Shown piece by piece: positions 9,675 through 17,561 of a stretch of DNA of 64,000 nucleotides (the first letter of the stretch is position 1; each line of letters opens with the position of its first letter). Made by a program: the position numbers and the translations under genes. The notes beneath the pieces are model-generated. The model was not told where the DNA came from and did not search any database. It saw nothing but the letters and a program-made list of their open reading frames with translations. This DNA comes from an uncultured Verrucomicrobiales bacterium (GTDB lineage Bacteria; Verrucomicrobiota; Verrucomicrobiia; Verrucomicrobiales; Akkermansiaceae), in assembly GCA_937901085.1 (NCBI GenBank), contig CALCHQ010000103.1:1-64000 (forward strand), read 5' to 3'.

Positions 9675-10025
9675 ATGAAGAACGAACATATCGCAACGAA
9701 TACACGCAAGGCGCTTGCCATCGGCCGACAAGTCTGCAATCTGGCGAAAAGCCTGAAAGGCTGGAACCTGATAACCGGGCTATACGCCACGAGTAAAGCG
9801 CCGGACGACATCATTATCCACACCCTGGCCAAGGAAGCCCGTGAGCTTACCTTGAAACAACTGCACTTGACCTACAAGCTCGGGGATACGGCGATGGATG
9901 GCAACAAAGAACAGAGCCAGAAGCTACAGGAGGAAATACTGGAGCTGAACGAACGACTCACGCACATAGCCGATACTTGTCTGGCCAAACTCCGGGCAAC
10001 AGGACGAAAGGAGGAAGAAGTATGA
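9675..10025 (+). CDS. Prophage early protein, unknown
   Basis: 116 residues, helical and charged, with no recognised domain. It is the first gene of the rightward prophage operon. The next three starts all overlap or nearly overlap the preceding stop, so this gene is translationally coupled to the polymerase genes downstream. The C-terminal half (KLQEEILELNERLTHIADTC) may form a coiled coil. The 140-bp gap upstream contains the divergent control region. Confidence 0.7.
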   Translation: MKNEHIATNTRKALAIGRQVCNLAKSLKGWNLITGLYATSKAPDDIIIHTLAKEARELTLKQLHLTYKLGDTAMDGNKEQSQKLQEEILELNERLTHIADTCLAKLRATGRKEEEV

Positions 10026-10231
10026 ACTACTACCCTAAAGTCCACTTGTCAATACCGGGCAACCGGGAAGAATTCGGCATTCCTCATACCCCCTTGGGCG
10101 ATGTGGTCTGCACTTTCCGGCTGGTATGGGCCAAGGTAGATGGGGAAATACAGGCCTGTATCCTGCACCCCGGACTCCGTTACCCCGGATTTTCACCCCT
10201 GAGCGCAGAGGAGGTATACGATGAAGCCTGA
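10022..10231 (+). CDS. Small prophage protein, unknown
   Basis: 69 residues from the ATG that overlaps the previous stop (ATGA). It begins MNYYPKVHLSIPG and looks like a small beta-rich protein. An earlier in-frame Met exists at 9977 but would overlap the previous gene by 49 bp. The 4-bp overlap is the pattern used throughout this operon, so the later start is preferred. Confidence 0.62.
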   Translation: MNYYPKVHLSIPGNREEFGIPHTPLGDVVCTFRLVWAKVDGEIQACILHPGLRYPGFSPLSAEEVYDEA

Positions 10232-10532
10232 TGCCGAACTGGTCAATACGGAAGAGCTGGCACATTGTCTGCAGGATGGAGGAATCGACATCTCTCACGA
10301 TGAAGTGCTGAGCTGGCTGCGCAGCCGGGGCTACCTTATCAGCGACATGGGGGAACGCCGCAACAGCCCGTCCGATTTATGCCTGCATCTGGGGCTGATG
10401 GAGCAGCAGCGCAGCATATCAGAGGGCGGCGGCAGCGTGGTGCTTGTCCTGCGGACGATGCTGACGCGCAAAGGCTGGGAATACATCTATCCGCGCATCG
10501 AAAAATATCTACGCCAGAGAGACGAGCCATGA
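10221..10532 (+). CDS. KilAC-like phage antirepressor domain protein
   Basis: 103 residues. The pattern TEELAHCLQDGGIDISHDEV, then WLRSRGYLIS, then MLTRKGWEYIYPRIEKYL matches the C-terminal KilAC domain of phage antirepressors: a winged-helix fold ending in a T-x-KGxxYI-like strand. There is no N-terminal Bro/KilA-N domain, so it is the domain alone. It overlaps the upstream gene by 11 bp and the polymerase by 4 bp. A role in controlling prophage gene expression is inferred from the family. Confidence 0.6.
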   Translation: MKPDAELVNTEELAHCLQDGGIDISHDEVLSWLRSRGYLISDMGERRNSPSDLCLHLGLMEQQRSISEGGGSVVLVLRTMLTRKGWEYIYPRIEKYLRQRDEP

Positions 10533-12274
10533 TATTTGCCATTGATTTTGAGACCTACTACGACAAGCAGGTTTCCATCACCACGCAGGGAGTATACCAC
10601 TACCTGCGTGATGCCGCATGTGATATCTATCTGGTCGCGGTGTATTCGGAAGAAGCCAATTTTTCCTATGTAGGCACCCCGCGCCACATGAACTGGCCCA
10701 TGCTGAACGGCCACACGCTAGTGGCCCACCATGCGCGCTTCGACCGGGCGTGTTTTGAACGCCTGCAGGAGCAGGGCATTATACCGCAGGATATCGTTGT
10801 ATTCTGGGAATGCACGGCAGACATGGCAAGTGCGCTTGGCGTGGGGCGCAGCCTGAAAAGTGCCATCGAAGAACTGTTCCACGTTTCCATGAGCAAGGAA
10901 GTCCGCAACGAAATGCAAGGAGTCAGCTGGCAGAAAGCCATCCATGAAGGAAAAGCGGAATCCGTGGCTGCCTACTGCCTCAAGGATGCCTGGTACACCT
11001 ATCGGCTCTGGAAGCAATTTTCCCACCATTGGTCAGCGAGAGAAAGACGGCTTTCTGCCCACACCCGCGACATGTGCGACTATGGTATCTGCATTGACCG
11101 GGAACTGCTTAACGAGGGGTTGCAGACACTCAGCCAGGTATTGATGGATGCCCGCGAGCAAATCCCCTGGGCTGAAAATGCCCCGGTGCTTTCCCCCAAG
11201 GCACTACGGGAGGCATGTAGCCAGACCGGGATTCCTGCACCTGTTTCACTCGCAGAGGATAATGCCGACTGCGCAGCGTGGGAGGAACAGTACGGAGAAC
11301 AGTTTCCCTGGGTGAGAGCCATGCGCGATTACCGCAAGGCCAATACCCTCTACGCCAAATTAAAGACGCTGGAAAGCCGCTTAAAGAGTGACAACAGCTT
11401 CGCCTACGGACTCAAATACTTCGGGGCGCATACAGGCAGATGGTCCGGGGATGCCGGCTTCAACGTGCAGAACCTGCCACGAGTACCCATGTTTGGCGTG
11501 GATCTGCGAAAGATGATTGTTCCGCGACCGGGACACACCTTCATCATCTCTGATTTGGGGCAGATTGAGCAACGCGTGCTCAGCTGGCTGGCGGGGGATA
11601 ATGCCATGCTGGAAGAGCTGGAAAAGGGTATATCCGTCTATGAGGCCCATGCGCGAGCCACCATGGGCTACACAGGAGACGCGCCCCTGAAACACACAGA
11701 CCCCGACCTCTACCGTCTCGCCAAAGCCCGCGTACTGGGGTTGGGGTATGGCGCCGGAGCCGGTGTATTCGTCCAACTGGCCAAGAGCATGGCCGGGCTT
11801 GATATTTCACCGCTACAGGCCCAGCGCATTGTTTCGGAGTTCCGTGCCAGCAACCGCCTCATCACCGCGCTATGGGCAAAACTGGAACACGCCTTTACCG
11901 TCAGAATCGGGTCAGACTTCACCTTACCGCTGCCCTCCGGCCGAAAATTGCATTATCGGCATCTCGCGCGTACTCCCAAGGGAATATCTGCCGTGGTACA
12001 AGGCAGACGCGTCCCGTTCTTTGGCGGGAAGCTGGCAGAGAACCTGACCTCTGCCACTGCCCGGGATGTGCTGGGTGAGATACTTCTCCGGCTCGAAGAA
12101 GCGGGCTATCGGGTTGTGATGCATGTGCATGACGAGGTAGTAGTGGAAGTTCCGGATGAAGATGTTGACACGGCAACAAAGGATATAGAACGCATCATGA
12201 CCACGCCACCGGCCTGGCTGGATGGCTTGCCGCTGACAGCAGAGACGATAACTTCCAAGCACTATACGAAATGA
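10529..12274 (+). CDS. Family A phage DNA polymerase with 3'-5' exonuclease
   Basis: 581 residues from the ATG at 10529, which overlaps the previous stop. The N-terminal exonuclease domain shows Exo I (AIDFETYY, D6/E8). The polymerase domain shows the template-binding HTGRWSGDAGFNVQNLPR, motif A (SDLGQIEQRVLSWLAGD, D342), motif B (AKARVLGLGYGAG) and motif C (HVHDEVVVE, H534-D535-E536). Motif A has L-G in place of the usual Y-S before QIE, as in other small phage polymerases. There is no 5' nuclease domain. It probably replicates the phage genome together with the primase/helicase encoded directly downstream. Confidence 0.93.
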   Translation: MIFAIDFETYYDKQVSITTQGVYHYLRDAACDIYLVAVYSEEANFSYVGTPRHMNWPMLNGHTLVAHHARFDRACFERLQEQGIIPQDIVVFWECTADMASALGVGRSLKSAIEELFHVSMSKEVRNEMQGVSWQKAIHEGKAESVAAYCLKDAWYTYRLWKQFSHHWSARERRLSAHTRDMCDYGICIDRELLNEGLQTLSQVLMDAREQIPWAENAPVLSPKALREACSQTGIPAPVSLAEDNADCAAWEEQYGEQFPWVRAMRDYRKANTLYAKLKTLESRLKSDNSFAYGLKYFGAHTGRWSGDAGFNVQNLPRVPMFGVDLRKMIVPRPGHTFIISDLGQIEQRVLSWLAGDNAMLEELEKGISVYEAHARATMGYTGDAPLKHTDPDLYRLAKARVLGLGYGAGAGVFVQLAKSMAGLDISPLQAQRIVSEFRASNRLITALWAKLEHAFTVRIGSDFTLPLPSGRKLHYRHLARTPKGISAVVQGRRVPFFGGKLAENLTSATARDVLGEILLRLEEAGYRVVMHVHDEVVVEVPDEDVDTATKDIERIMTTPPAWLDGLPLTAETITSKHYTK

Positions 12275-14811
12275 GTAAAATTGACTGGAACAAGGTTAAG
12301 GCCTACTACCTGACTTGCCACAGCTACAAGATGACAGGTGAGCAATTCAACGTGTCACCCTGTGCTGTAAAGAACCGCGCCATCCGGGGAAAATGGGTAG
12401 CAGAGGTAGCAAAAAATGCTACCTCTGCTCAGGATTTGCTACCCTTGGAGGTGGGAAAAGGGGAAGATTTGCTACCCCATGAGGTAGCAAGGCAAGACCA
12501 TTTGATACCTCACGAGGTAGCAAGGCAGGAGAAAGTGCTACCTCCCGAGGTAGCAACGGAGCCGGAAATGATACCTCAGCAGGTAGCAAGGGTGGAAAAA
12601 TTGCTACCTCATGAGTGGTTCCCGATGTTGCCCGCTCTGCCTAACCTGATGGCCCAGCAAATTACTTTTGTGCATCCATGGAAATGTCCGGTAAAAGACC
12701 GTTCCAGCCTATCAACGAAAGCGGCTTATCATACGTACATCTCCGCCCCGGATTCCCGGGATTGCCTGTTTTCAGGAATTGCCGGGCATTGTCGGAATCT
12801 CCGCCTGGGTAGAGGAAACCCGCCAGACACGATGCTGGCCATAGTGGCCGATTATGATATGGTGCTGAGTGAAGAAAAACGGGCGAAGCTGCTGGATAAG
12901 CTCAAAATCAAGCCCAACCTCATATCCCGCTCCTATAGTGGCGGCACGCATGCTGTATGGCTGCTGGAAAAACCGCTTCCCTTGATACCCGATGCAGAGT
13001 TGCTCCATGCCTTGCTGAAGCTGATCTGTAAGGAATTGAAACTGGCCAATGCCTTTGGGCCACTAGATGAACGGGCTTTTTTCAATCCACACCAGTATTA
13101 TCATGCTGGATGGGAATGGGAAATTATCGAACACGAGTGCATTCCCGAAAGCCGGAGCCTGAGGTGGTTCATGGATGTGCTCAATAAGGCTCGGTGGGGG
13201 AAATCGGGCTTGCTTATTCCAATAGAACGAGTGCGGCAGGAGGTTGAAGCCCGCTTCCCCGGCAGGTGGCAAGGCGAATTTTCCGTAGGGGCACGAGGTG
13301 TGAGGTTCTGGGATGCAACCGCAGATAATCCCTCGGCCGCGATTGTGACCGAGCATGGGATGGTGTGTTTCACCGGGCCACATGCCTGGCGAAGCTGGGC
13401 TGATATTTTCGGGGTTGAGTTCATTGATAAATACCGGGATGATACTCTGGGTCAATCTCTTAAAGAGTGCTTTTTTGTAGGCAACAGTTTTTATGTGCTC
13501 ACGCATATGAGGAACCCGGATGGCTCGCTTGTGCCGACTTGGCAACAGCTTAACCGACAGAATGTGGAAGGGTTGATTGCCTTGAAGTATAACGTCAGCA
13601 CCCGGGCTGAAAAGGGAGATAAACAGAGCGAAGCTAAAAAGATTCTTTCTGAAATCATACGGGTAAACAGCATGGCCGCCGCACTTCCCCTCATCTACCG
13701 ACCTGAAACTACCATTATGCTCAATGGTTCGCCGGTGCTCAACACCAGCTTCCTGCGGGTTCATCCCCCGGATGATACGACCGGAACATCCTGGGCTGCC
13801 GGGTTCCCATGGACGGCCGCCTTTCTTGAAACCCTGTTCCCCGATGTCATCCAGAGGGAGCGCTTTCTGGCTGCCTGGGCATACGCTTACCGCAATGCTT
13901 ATGCCGGGCATCCTCGGAATGGTCATGTGCTTTTCATTGCCGGTGAACCCGGAGTTGGTAAGAACTTTCTGACTGAGTGCCTGTATGGCCCATCCCTGGG
14001 CGGGTATGTGGATGCTTCGGAATACCTGCTGGCCAGAACCCGATTCAATGATGGCTTGTTCAATGTGGGCGTCTGGACGTGTAATGACTCTGTGACCAAG
14101 GGTGATGCCCAGGAACGCACCGTGTTTGCCCGCATGCTCAAAAAAATGTCCGCTAATGTGCGGCATGTGTGGGAGGGTAAATATAAGCAGGCTGCTTCGC
14201 TGGACTGGAGTGGGCGTGTTTGTGTGACGCTTAACACCGACCCGATGTCGCTGGCTATCTTGCCCGATATTGATATTAACAATAAGGATAAGGTGAGTTT
14301 GTTCCGCACCTCGGCCGCCGTAATGAATGAGCCCCAGGCGGTGGTGTTTGCTAGGCAGGAAATGGGGGCTCTGTGTTCCTTCCTGCTGCATTGGGAGTTT
14401 CCGCAGCATTGCATCGGCGATGCCCGCTGGGGAGTGCGTAATTTCCTGCACCCGGAGTTGCTGGCCGAAGCAACCAATTCTGGCTCCACCGCTGCATTCA
14501 GGGATATTCTGGCCTTGTTTGCCCAGAGCATGTTTGAAGCAGATGGTCGGCTGGCGCTGCTGGAGGGGTCGGCAACGTGGTTCTTGCAGCAGATGCTTGA
14601 ACAGGATAGTCTTAAGGAGATGCTTCGCGGCACGGTGTCGGCCACCAGCATTGGCAAACGTATGAGTGCATTGGCCAATTCAGGGGTGTTCCCATTGACT
14701 TATGTGCGTTCGTGTACGCAGCGTATTTGGCGTATTGAGAGAGCTTCATTTGAGGTGTATCTGAAACAAGGTATGGAAGAGGAGGTTAGTGATGAAATCT
14801 GCCCGTTTTGA
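12271..14811 (+). CDS. Phage primase/helicase (P4-type ATPase) with HTH and 11-residue repeats
   Basis: 846 residues; the ATG overlaps the polymerase stop. The first ~45 residues form a helix-turn-helix-like domain (YKMTGEQFNVSPCAVKNRA). Residues 60-114 are five 11-residue repeats of the type EVARQxxxLPH. Next comes a primase-like middle region (LAIVADYDMVL...). A superfamily 3-type helicase domain follows, with Walker A GEPGVGKNF (G558-K564), a Walker B-like segment (NVGVWTCNDSV) and a sensor region (RVCVTLNTDP). It is the initiator or replicative helicase of the phage. The encoded repeats are also DNA repeats (see 12399-12612), so the gene may carry its own origin. Confidence 0.85.
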   Translation: MSKIDWNKVKAYYLTCHSYKMTGEQFNVSPCAVKNRAIRGKWVAEVAKNATSAQDLLPLEVGKGEDLLPHEVARQDHLIPHEVARQEKVLPPEVATEPEMIPQQVARVEKLLPHEWFPMLPALPNLMAQQITFVHPWKCPVKDRSSLSTKAAYHTYISAPDSRDCLFSGIAGHCRNLRLGRGNPPDTMLAIVADYDMVLSEEKRAKLLDKLKIKPNLISRSYSGGTHAVWLLEKPLPLIPDAELLHALLKLICKELKLANAFGPLDERAFFNPHQYYHAGWEWEIIEHECIPESRSLRWFMDVLNKARWGKSGLLIPIERVRQEVEARFPGRWQGEFSVGARGVRFWDATADNPSAAIVTEHGMVCFTGPHAWRSWADIFGVEFIDKYRDDTLGQSLKECFFVGNSFYVLTHMRNPDGSLVPTWQQLNRQNVEGLIALKYNVSTRAEKGDKQSEAKKILSEIIRVNSMAAALPLIYRPETTIMLNGSPVLNTSFLRVHPPDDTTGTSWAAGFPWTAAFLETLFPDVIQRERFLAAWAYAYRNAYAGHPRNGHVLFIAGEPGVGKNFLTECLYGPSLGGYVDASEYLLARTRFNDGLFNVGVWTCNDSVTKGDAQERTVFARMLKKMSANVRHVWEGKYKQAASLDWSGRVCVTLNTDPMSLAILPDIDINNKDKVSLFRTSAAVMNEPQAVVFARQEMGALCSFLLHWEFPQHCIGDARWGVRNFLHPELLAEATNSGSTAAFRDILALFAQSMFEADGRLALLEGSATWFLQQMLEQDSLKEMLRGTVSATSIGKRMSALANSGVFPLTYVRSCTQRIWRIERASFEVYLKQGMEEEVSDEICPF
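12399..12429. repeat. Perfect 13-bp inverted repeat within the primase gene
   Basis: AGCAGAGGTAGCA, five A residues, then the exact complement. Both arms contain the GGTAGCA core that recurs in the 33-bp repeats immediately downstream. Confidence 0.9.
12448..12612 (+). repeat. Five 33-bp tandem repeats, candidate phage origin
   Basis: Five in-frame 33-bp units start at 12448, 12481, 12514, 12547 and 12580. Most begin GAGGTAGCA and end TTG(A/C)TACCTCA, so each unit carries the GGTAGCAA core near one end and its inverse TTGCTACC near the other. They encode 11-residue repeats. Iterons inside an initiator gene are a known origin arrangement in phages such as lambda; that this is the origin is inference. 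Confidence 0.7.
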
Positions 14812-15094
14812 GGATATCGTGCTATATGACACTTGTGGTGCTGGTGACACTTTATGTCACTTGCAAAACAAGAAGTGTCATAGCGGTAAGTTGTTTAATT
14901 TCAGTATTCGGTGTTCGCTCTATGACACTATGACACTTGATTGTGGAAAAAAGATATATAAGGGGAAAAGAATTTTTTGCTACCCCGGTGAAAAATTTGA
15001 ATTCGTATATAAAGGACTTTTTTCTGGCGAAGTGTCATGTCATGTGTCACAGACCGATTTTGTAAGAAAGGAGGCTGCGTATGGTGCCGCTTGA
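14792..15094 (+). CDS. Doubtful small prophage ORF over a TGACAC repeat cluster
   Basis: 100 residues from the ATG at 14792, with a good ribosome site (GGAGG, 6-bp spacing) and 20-bp overlap with the primase gene. The product is Cys-rich and repeats YDT (VLYDTCGAGDTLCH, SLYDTMTLDCG). The DNA underneath is dominated by TGACACTT motifs in both orientations and is AT-rich, so the frame may be open by chance over a non-coding control region. The ribosome site argues for translation. Confidence 0.4.
   Translation: MKSARFEDIVLYDTCGAGDTLCHLQNKKCHSGKLFNFSIRCSLYDTMTLDCGKKIYKGKRIFCYPGEKFEFVYKGLFSGEVSCHVSQTDFVRKEAAYGAA
14827..15049. repeat. Cluster of TGACACTT motifs
   Basis: TGACAC(T) occurs in direct orientation at 14827, 14845, 14923 and 14931. 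It occurs inverted at 14855 (partial), 14873, 15030 and 15044. The spacing is irregular, unlike the 33-bp units upstream. A protein-binding array next to the replication gene (origin or operator) is likely. Confidence 0.65.
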
Positions 15095-15650
15095 TGAATA
15101 TGCCCGAAATGAGCAAAAGAGACGGCGTGCCTATCTGGATGCCTATGCTTCCGCGGAAACGAGACGCTGGATTGAATCTCTATCGCCGAGTGATCGTGAA
15201 CGAGCCGAAAAACTTGGCTTGCTCGCGCCGCGTACGGATTGGTCTCAGGGTGGTCAGAGTCTGGAGCAGTTGTCGGCAGCGTTGGAACCTCGCCAGGAGG
15301 GTGGCTTTAGTGGTGGTCCCGTGGCTCGACCTTTGAGGAAAAGGCTTGATACGCGCTTTGCCTTTGATGGCTGGGCTGAGGCTTTTTCCCGTCTGGGGGA
15401 TGATGAGGAATCGATGCTGATGGCGTACCTGGCCCAGGATGGTAATCCGCGACTCCGCTGGGCGTGCGTGTGCTATTTGCTAGGCTTGGGGACATGCGAG
15501 CATTTTGCCCGGCAGTTGGGCATGTCGAAACAGGCTTTCCATTATCATGTCCGCAAAATGGAGAAGCAATTGGGCATGCCTCCCATGGCAAACCAGAAAA
15601 GCGAGCGGGTTCGCGCCTTGTACCGGGTCTGTAATAAGCGTCGCGGTTGA
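15081..15650 (+). CDS. Prophage protein with C-terminal HTH
   Basis: 189 residues with a strong ribosome site (AAAGGAGG) before the ATG. The C-terminal ~80 residues look like a helix-turn-helix region: ACVCYLLGLGTCEHFARQLG, then MSKQAFHYHVRKMEKQLG, resembling sigma-70 region 4-like or winged-helix phage regulators. The N-terminus is charged and helical (EYARNEQKRRRAYLDAY). It lies between two clusters of repeated DNA motifs, so a DNA-binding role in replication or late-gene control is plausible. Family not identified. Confidence 0.65.
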   Translation: MVPLDEYARNEQKRRRAYLDAYASAETRRWIESLSPSDRERAEKLGLLAPRTDWSQGGQSLEQLSAALEPRQEGGFSGGPVARPLRKRLDTRFAFDGWAEAFSRLGDDEESMLMAYLAQDGNPRLRWACVCYLLGLGTCEHFARQLGMSKQAFHYHVRKMEKQLGMPPMANQKSERVRALYRVCNKRRG

Positions 15651-15672
15651 TTTTGACGCGTTGACTTTGAGC

Positions 15673-16500
15673 ATGGACAAGACTTCAAAACCCAAGACGA
15701 AAAAGTCTAGATGTCGTGTTAACACGACATCTAAACCCGATGCCGAGATTGTGGACGTTGATGCGTCTAGTTGTCGTGTTGACACGACATCTAAAATCTC
15801 GACCGCAGTTGTTCCCTCTGGCGTGGAGGGGATTCTCATGACAGGAAATGGCCTCATCGTGCAGAAAGCCGAGCTTTCAACAGATGACTACAACTGTGTA
15901 TTCCGCAATGTGCTTTCGCTGCACAAGTCGAGTTGCTGGCTGCTGGGTGACATTCTGTTGCTCGGTGATCGCCAATGGGGCAACCGATATACCGAGAGTA
16001 AATATGAGGAAGCCATGCAGGCGACCGGGCTTTCGCGCAGTACGATTCGGGATATTGTGATGACATGCAACCGATTCCCGGTCGAGAAACGGCACCCCGA
16101 GCTTTCGTTCTCGCACCATCAGGAGGTTGCAAAGAGCAAGGCTGCCCCGGAGCAGCGCGAAGAGGTGCTGAATCAGGCCGCATCCGAAAAACTTTCGTGT
16201 TCCGCGCTTCGCCGCCAGTTGAAACAGACCAGGTTTGAACAGCCTCCTGCTGAACCATCTGTCGAACCGCCTAAGGGTGAAGCTCCTGACCACCTTGGCT
16301 TGCTGGAATTGCCCGAGAGGGTTGCCCCGGATGCCCCGCCGCTCTGGGATGCCCGCAAGTTTGTTGCCTGGGCTGAGAAGCAGGACACAGACGATTACAC
16401 GCAGGAACAATGCGAAGCTGCGCTGAATCTGACGGAATCTATCGTGGCATTCCACCAACGCGTTCTGCAGCGGTTGGAAACACTCAAAACAAGCTCTTAA
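15673..16500 (+). CDS. Prophage DNA-binding-like protein carrying two palindromes in its N-terminal codons
   Basis: 275 residues from the ATG at 15673. Residues 13-42 are a 20-residue duplication (SRCRVNTTSKP, then SSCRVDTTSKI) created by two DNA palindromes. The middle (WGNRYTESKYEEAMQATG, LSRSTIRDIVMTCNRF, then SFSHHQEVAK) resembles the ParB-type HTH region of plasmid partition and replication proteins. The C-terminus is Pro-rich then helical. It may bind the palindromes in its own gene. The family is not certain, and no ParA partner is encoded in the window. Confidence 0.6.
   Translation: MDKTSKPKTKKSRCRVNTTSKPDAEIVDVDASSCRVDTTSKISTAVVPSGVEGILMTGNGLIVQKAELSTDDYNCVFRNVLSLHKSSCWLLGDILLLGDRQWGNRYTESKYEEAMQATGLSRSTIRDIVMTCNRFPVEKRHPELSFSHHQEVAKSKAAPEQREEVLNQAASEKLSCSALRRQLKQTRFEQPPAEPSVEPPKGEAPDHLGLLELPERVAPDAPPLWDARKFVAWAEKQDTDDYTQEQCEAALNLTESIVAFHQRVLQRLETLKTSS
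15708..15793. promoter_or_regulatory. Twin 26-bp palindromes exactly 60 bp apart
   Basis: Site 1 (15708-15733) is a perfect palindrome of arm TAGATGTCGTGTT. Site 2 (15768-15793) has the same arms with two changed pairs. The 60-bp spacing is close to six helical turns, placing both on one face of the DNA. They lie inside the first codons of the gene at 15673. They look like binding sites for a dimeric protein (operator, partition or resolution site). Confidence 0.7.
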
Positions 16501-16512
16501 TCATCCATTGGC

Positions 16513-16851
16513 ATGTTCAAAAACCACCAATTCAGGCGTTCGAGTACCCGGAAAGCACGAATTCAGCTCCTACAACGTCTCACAACACCCAAAACAGGGG
16601 CGAGACGCTTCAAAAGGAATCTATTTGCGGAGGATTCGCGGAGGAGGGCCGTCTTTGGCAAGTCGAAAAACAGCGCAAAGCAATTTTTTCTCATTCCCAC
16701 TTTTTTCTGCATGATTCTGGTGCTTTCCACCCTGAGGAAAAGGTGGTGTTCTCATTTATCTAAGCAATTGAAAAACCGTGTTCTGCATCCAGAGAAGAAA
16801 TGCAGTCTGTCGAAGGCTGCGAAGACTCCGGAAAGTGGGAATGAAGCCTGA
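16513..16851 (+). CDS. Doubtful basic ORF
   Basis: 112 residues, very Arg/Lys-rich at the N-terminus (FRRSSTRKARIQLLQRL) with a short hydrophobic stretch (FFLIPTFFCMILVLSTL). No ribosome site or domain is seen. It partly overlaps the TTCCCACTT motif cluster. The 400-bp stretch 16501-16896 contains no better gene. I give this only as the best candidate; it could be entirely non-coding. Confidence 0.25.
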   Translation: MFKNHQFRRSSTRKARIQLLQRLTTPKTGARRFKRNLFAEDSRRRAVFGKSKNSAKQFFLIPTFFCMILVLSTLRKRWCSHLSKQLKNRVLHPEKKCSLSKAAKTPESGNEA

Positions 16852-16921
16852 GTTCATTCCCACTCCGTTCCCACTTTTAACCCATTATTTTGCACTATGA
16901 AAGAATTTATGATTCCCACTT
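16693..16921. repeat. Cluster of TTCCCACTT motifs
   Basis: ATTCCCACTT occurs at 16693 and 16912, TTCCCACT(T) at 16857 and 16868, and the inverse AAGTGGGAAT at 16833. The last copy lies inside the start of the 71-residue membrane-protein gene. This is the third distinct iterated motif of the replication region. Confidence 0.6.
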
Positions 16922-17112
16922 CCCGCCTGGGAGCGCTCATCCGTAAACACAGCCCTTGTGCATTCACTATCCTGCTTATCCTCATCATTATCGTTCTGAC
17001 TGGCGCTTTGTACTATGTCATTCTGGAATATTCATCCCATTTGGAGGAATGTCCTCATCATCAGAGTACCGCGTGCTTGTCGAAAAACTCGCTGCCTCCT
17101 ACGATGGAATGA
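16897..17112 (+). CDS. Small single-pass membrane protein
   Basis: 71 residues with one clear transmembrane helix (CAFTILLILIIIVLTGALYYVIL, about residues 21-43) after a short basic N-terminus, and a Cys/Pro-rich outside or periplasmic tail. Family not recognised. It is the last gene before the separate promoter at 17158, so it belongs to the early operon. Small phage membrane proteins of this kind may act in exclusion or lysis control; this is not shown here. Confidence 0.55.
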   Translation: MKEFMIPTSRLGALIRKHSPCAFTILLILIIIVLTGALYYVILEYSSHLEECPHHQSTACLSKNSLPPTME

Positions 17113-17157
17113 TGGCTCTAACATGCTGATAATGAGTAAAGAAAAACAAAAAAGAGC

Positions 17158-17185
17158 GTGACATTTGTTAGTTATGTGCTATAGT
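17158..17185 (+). promoter_or_regulatory. Promoter of the 17216-18227 gene pair
   Basis: GTGACA, 16 bp, TATAGT with extended TGC, preceded by an A-rich tract. It resembles the promoters at 41696 and 45007. Transcription should start near 17192, which excludes the in-frame starts at 17165 and 17174 and fixes the gene start at 17216. Confidence 0.65.
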
Positions 17186-17215
17186 GGTAAAACGCATAAA
17201 ACATTAACTAGCAAT

Positions 17216-17551
17216 ATGCAAGAAGTAATAAAAACAGCATGGCCCGGAGCCTTGGTAGATGCAGAAACCCTGCAATACGAGCTTTGGGGTGAAGTCAAGT
17301 ACCCGGCAGACTGCAAGGTTATCATCCATGAACCCGATTCATTTAACCGTGGCGGTATTACCGTAACATTCGGGGGAGAGAAGACCAATAACGGAGCCAA
17401 CATGGCAATCGTGATTGCCTTGCCTGATGGGGTTCGTCGGCTGGAATGGTACAAGGTCACGAAGGAATTCGATACCCAGCGTATTTCTACCATCATCCAC
17501 TACTTACCCGATAACATGAAAGAGGAGTGGCTTTCCAATTTCCCGGATTAA
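17216..17551 (+). CDS. Small prophage protein, unknown
   Basis: 111 residues from the ATG at 17216 (MQEVIKTAWPG), chosen because the promoter overlaps earlier possible starts. The sequence (LQYELWGEVKYPADCKVIIH, then FGGEKTNNGANMAIVIALP) suggests a beta-rich cytosolic protein. It shares its layout with the first half of the next gene (LPDGVRRLEWYKVTKEF against EDGTRKLEWGYVTKGK), so the two are probably paralogues. Function unknown. Confidence 0.7.
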   Translation: MQEVIKTAWPGALVDAETLQYELWGEVKYPADCKVIIHEPDSFNRGGITVTFGGEKTNNGANMAIVIALPDGVRRLEWYKVTKEFDTQRISTIIHYLPDNMKEEWLSNFPD

Positions 17552-17561
17552 CCAACAATAC

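Noticed and set aside
13063..14451. 462-codon open frame on the minus strand
   Set aside because: Entirely antisense to the primase/helicase gene, which has clear motifs; no coding signals of its own.
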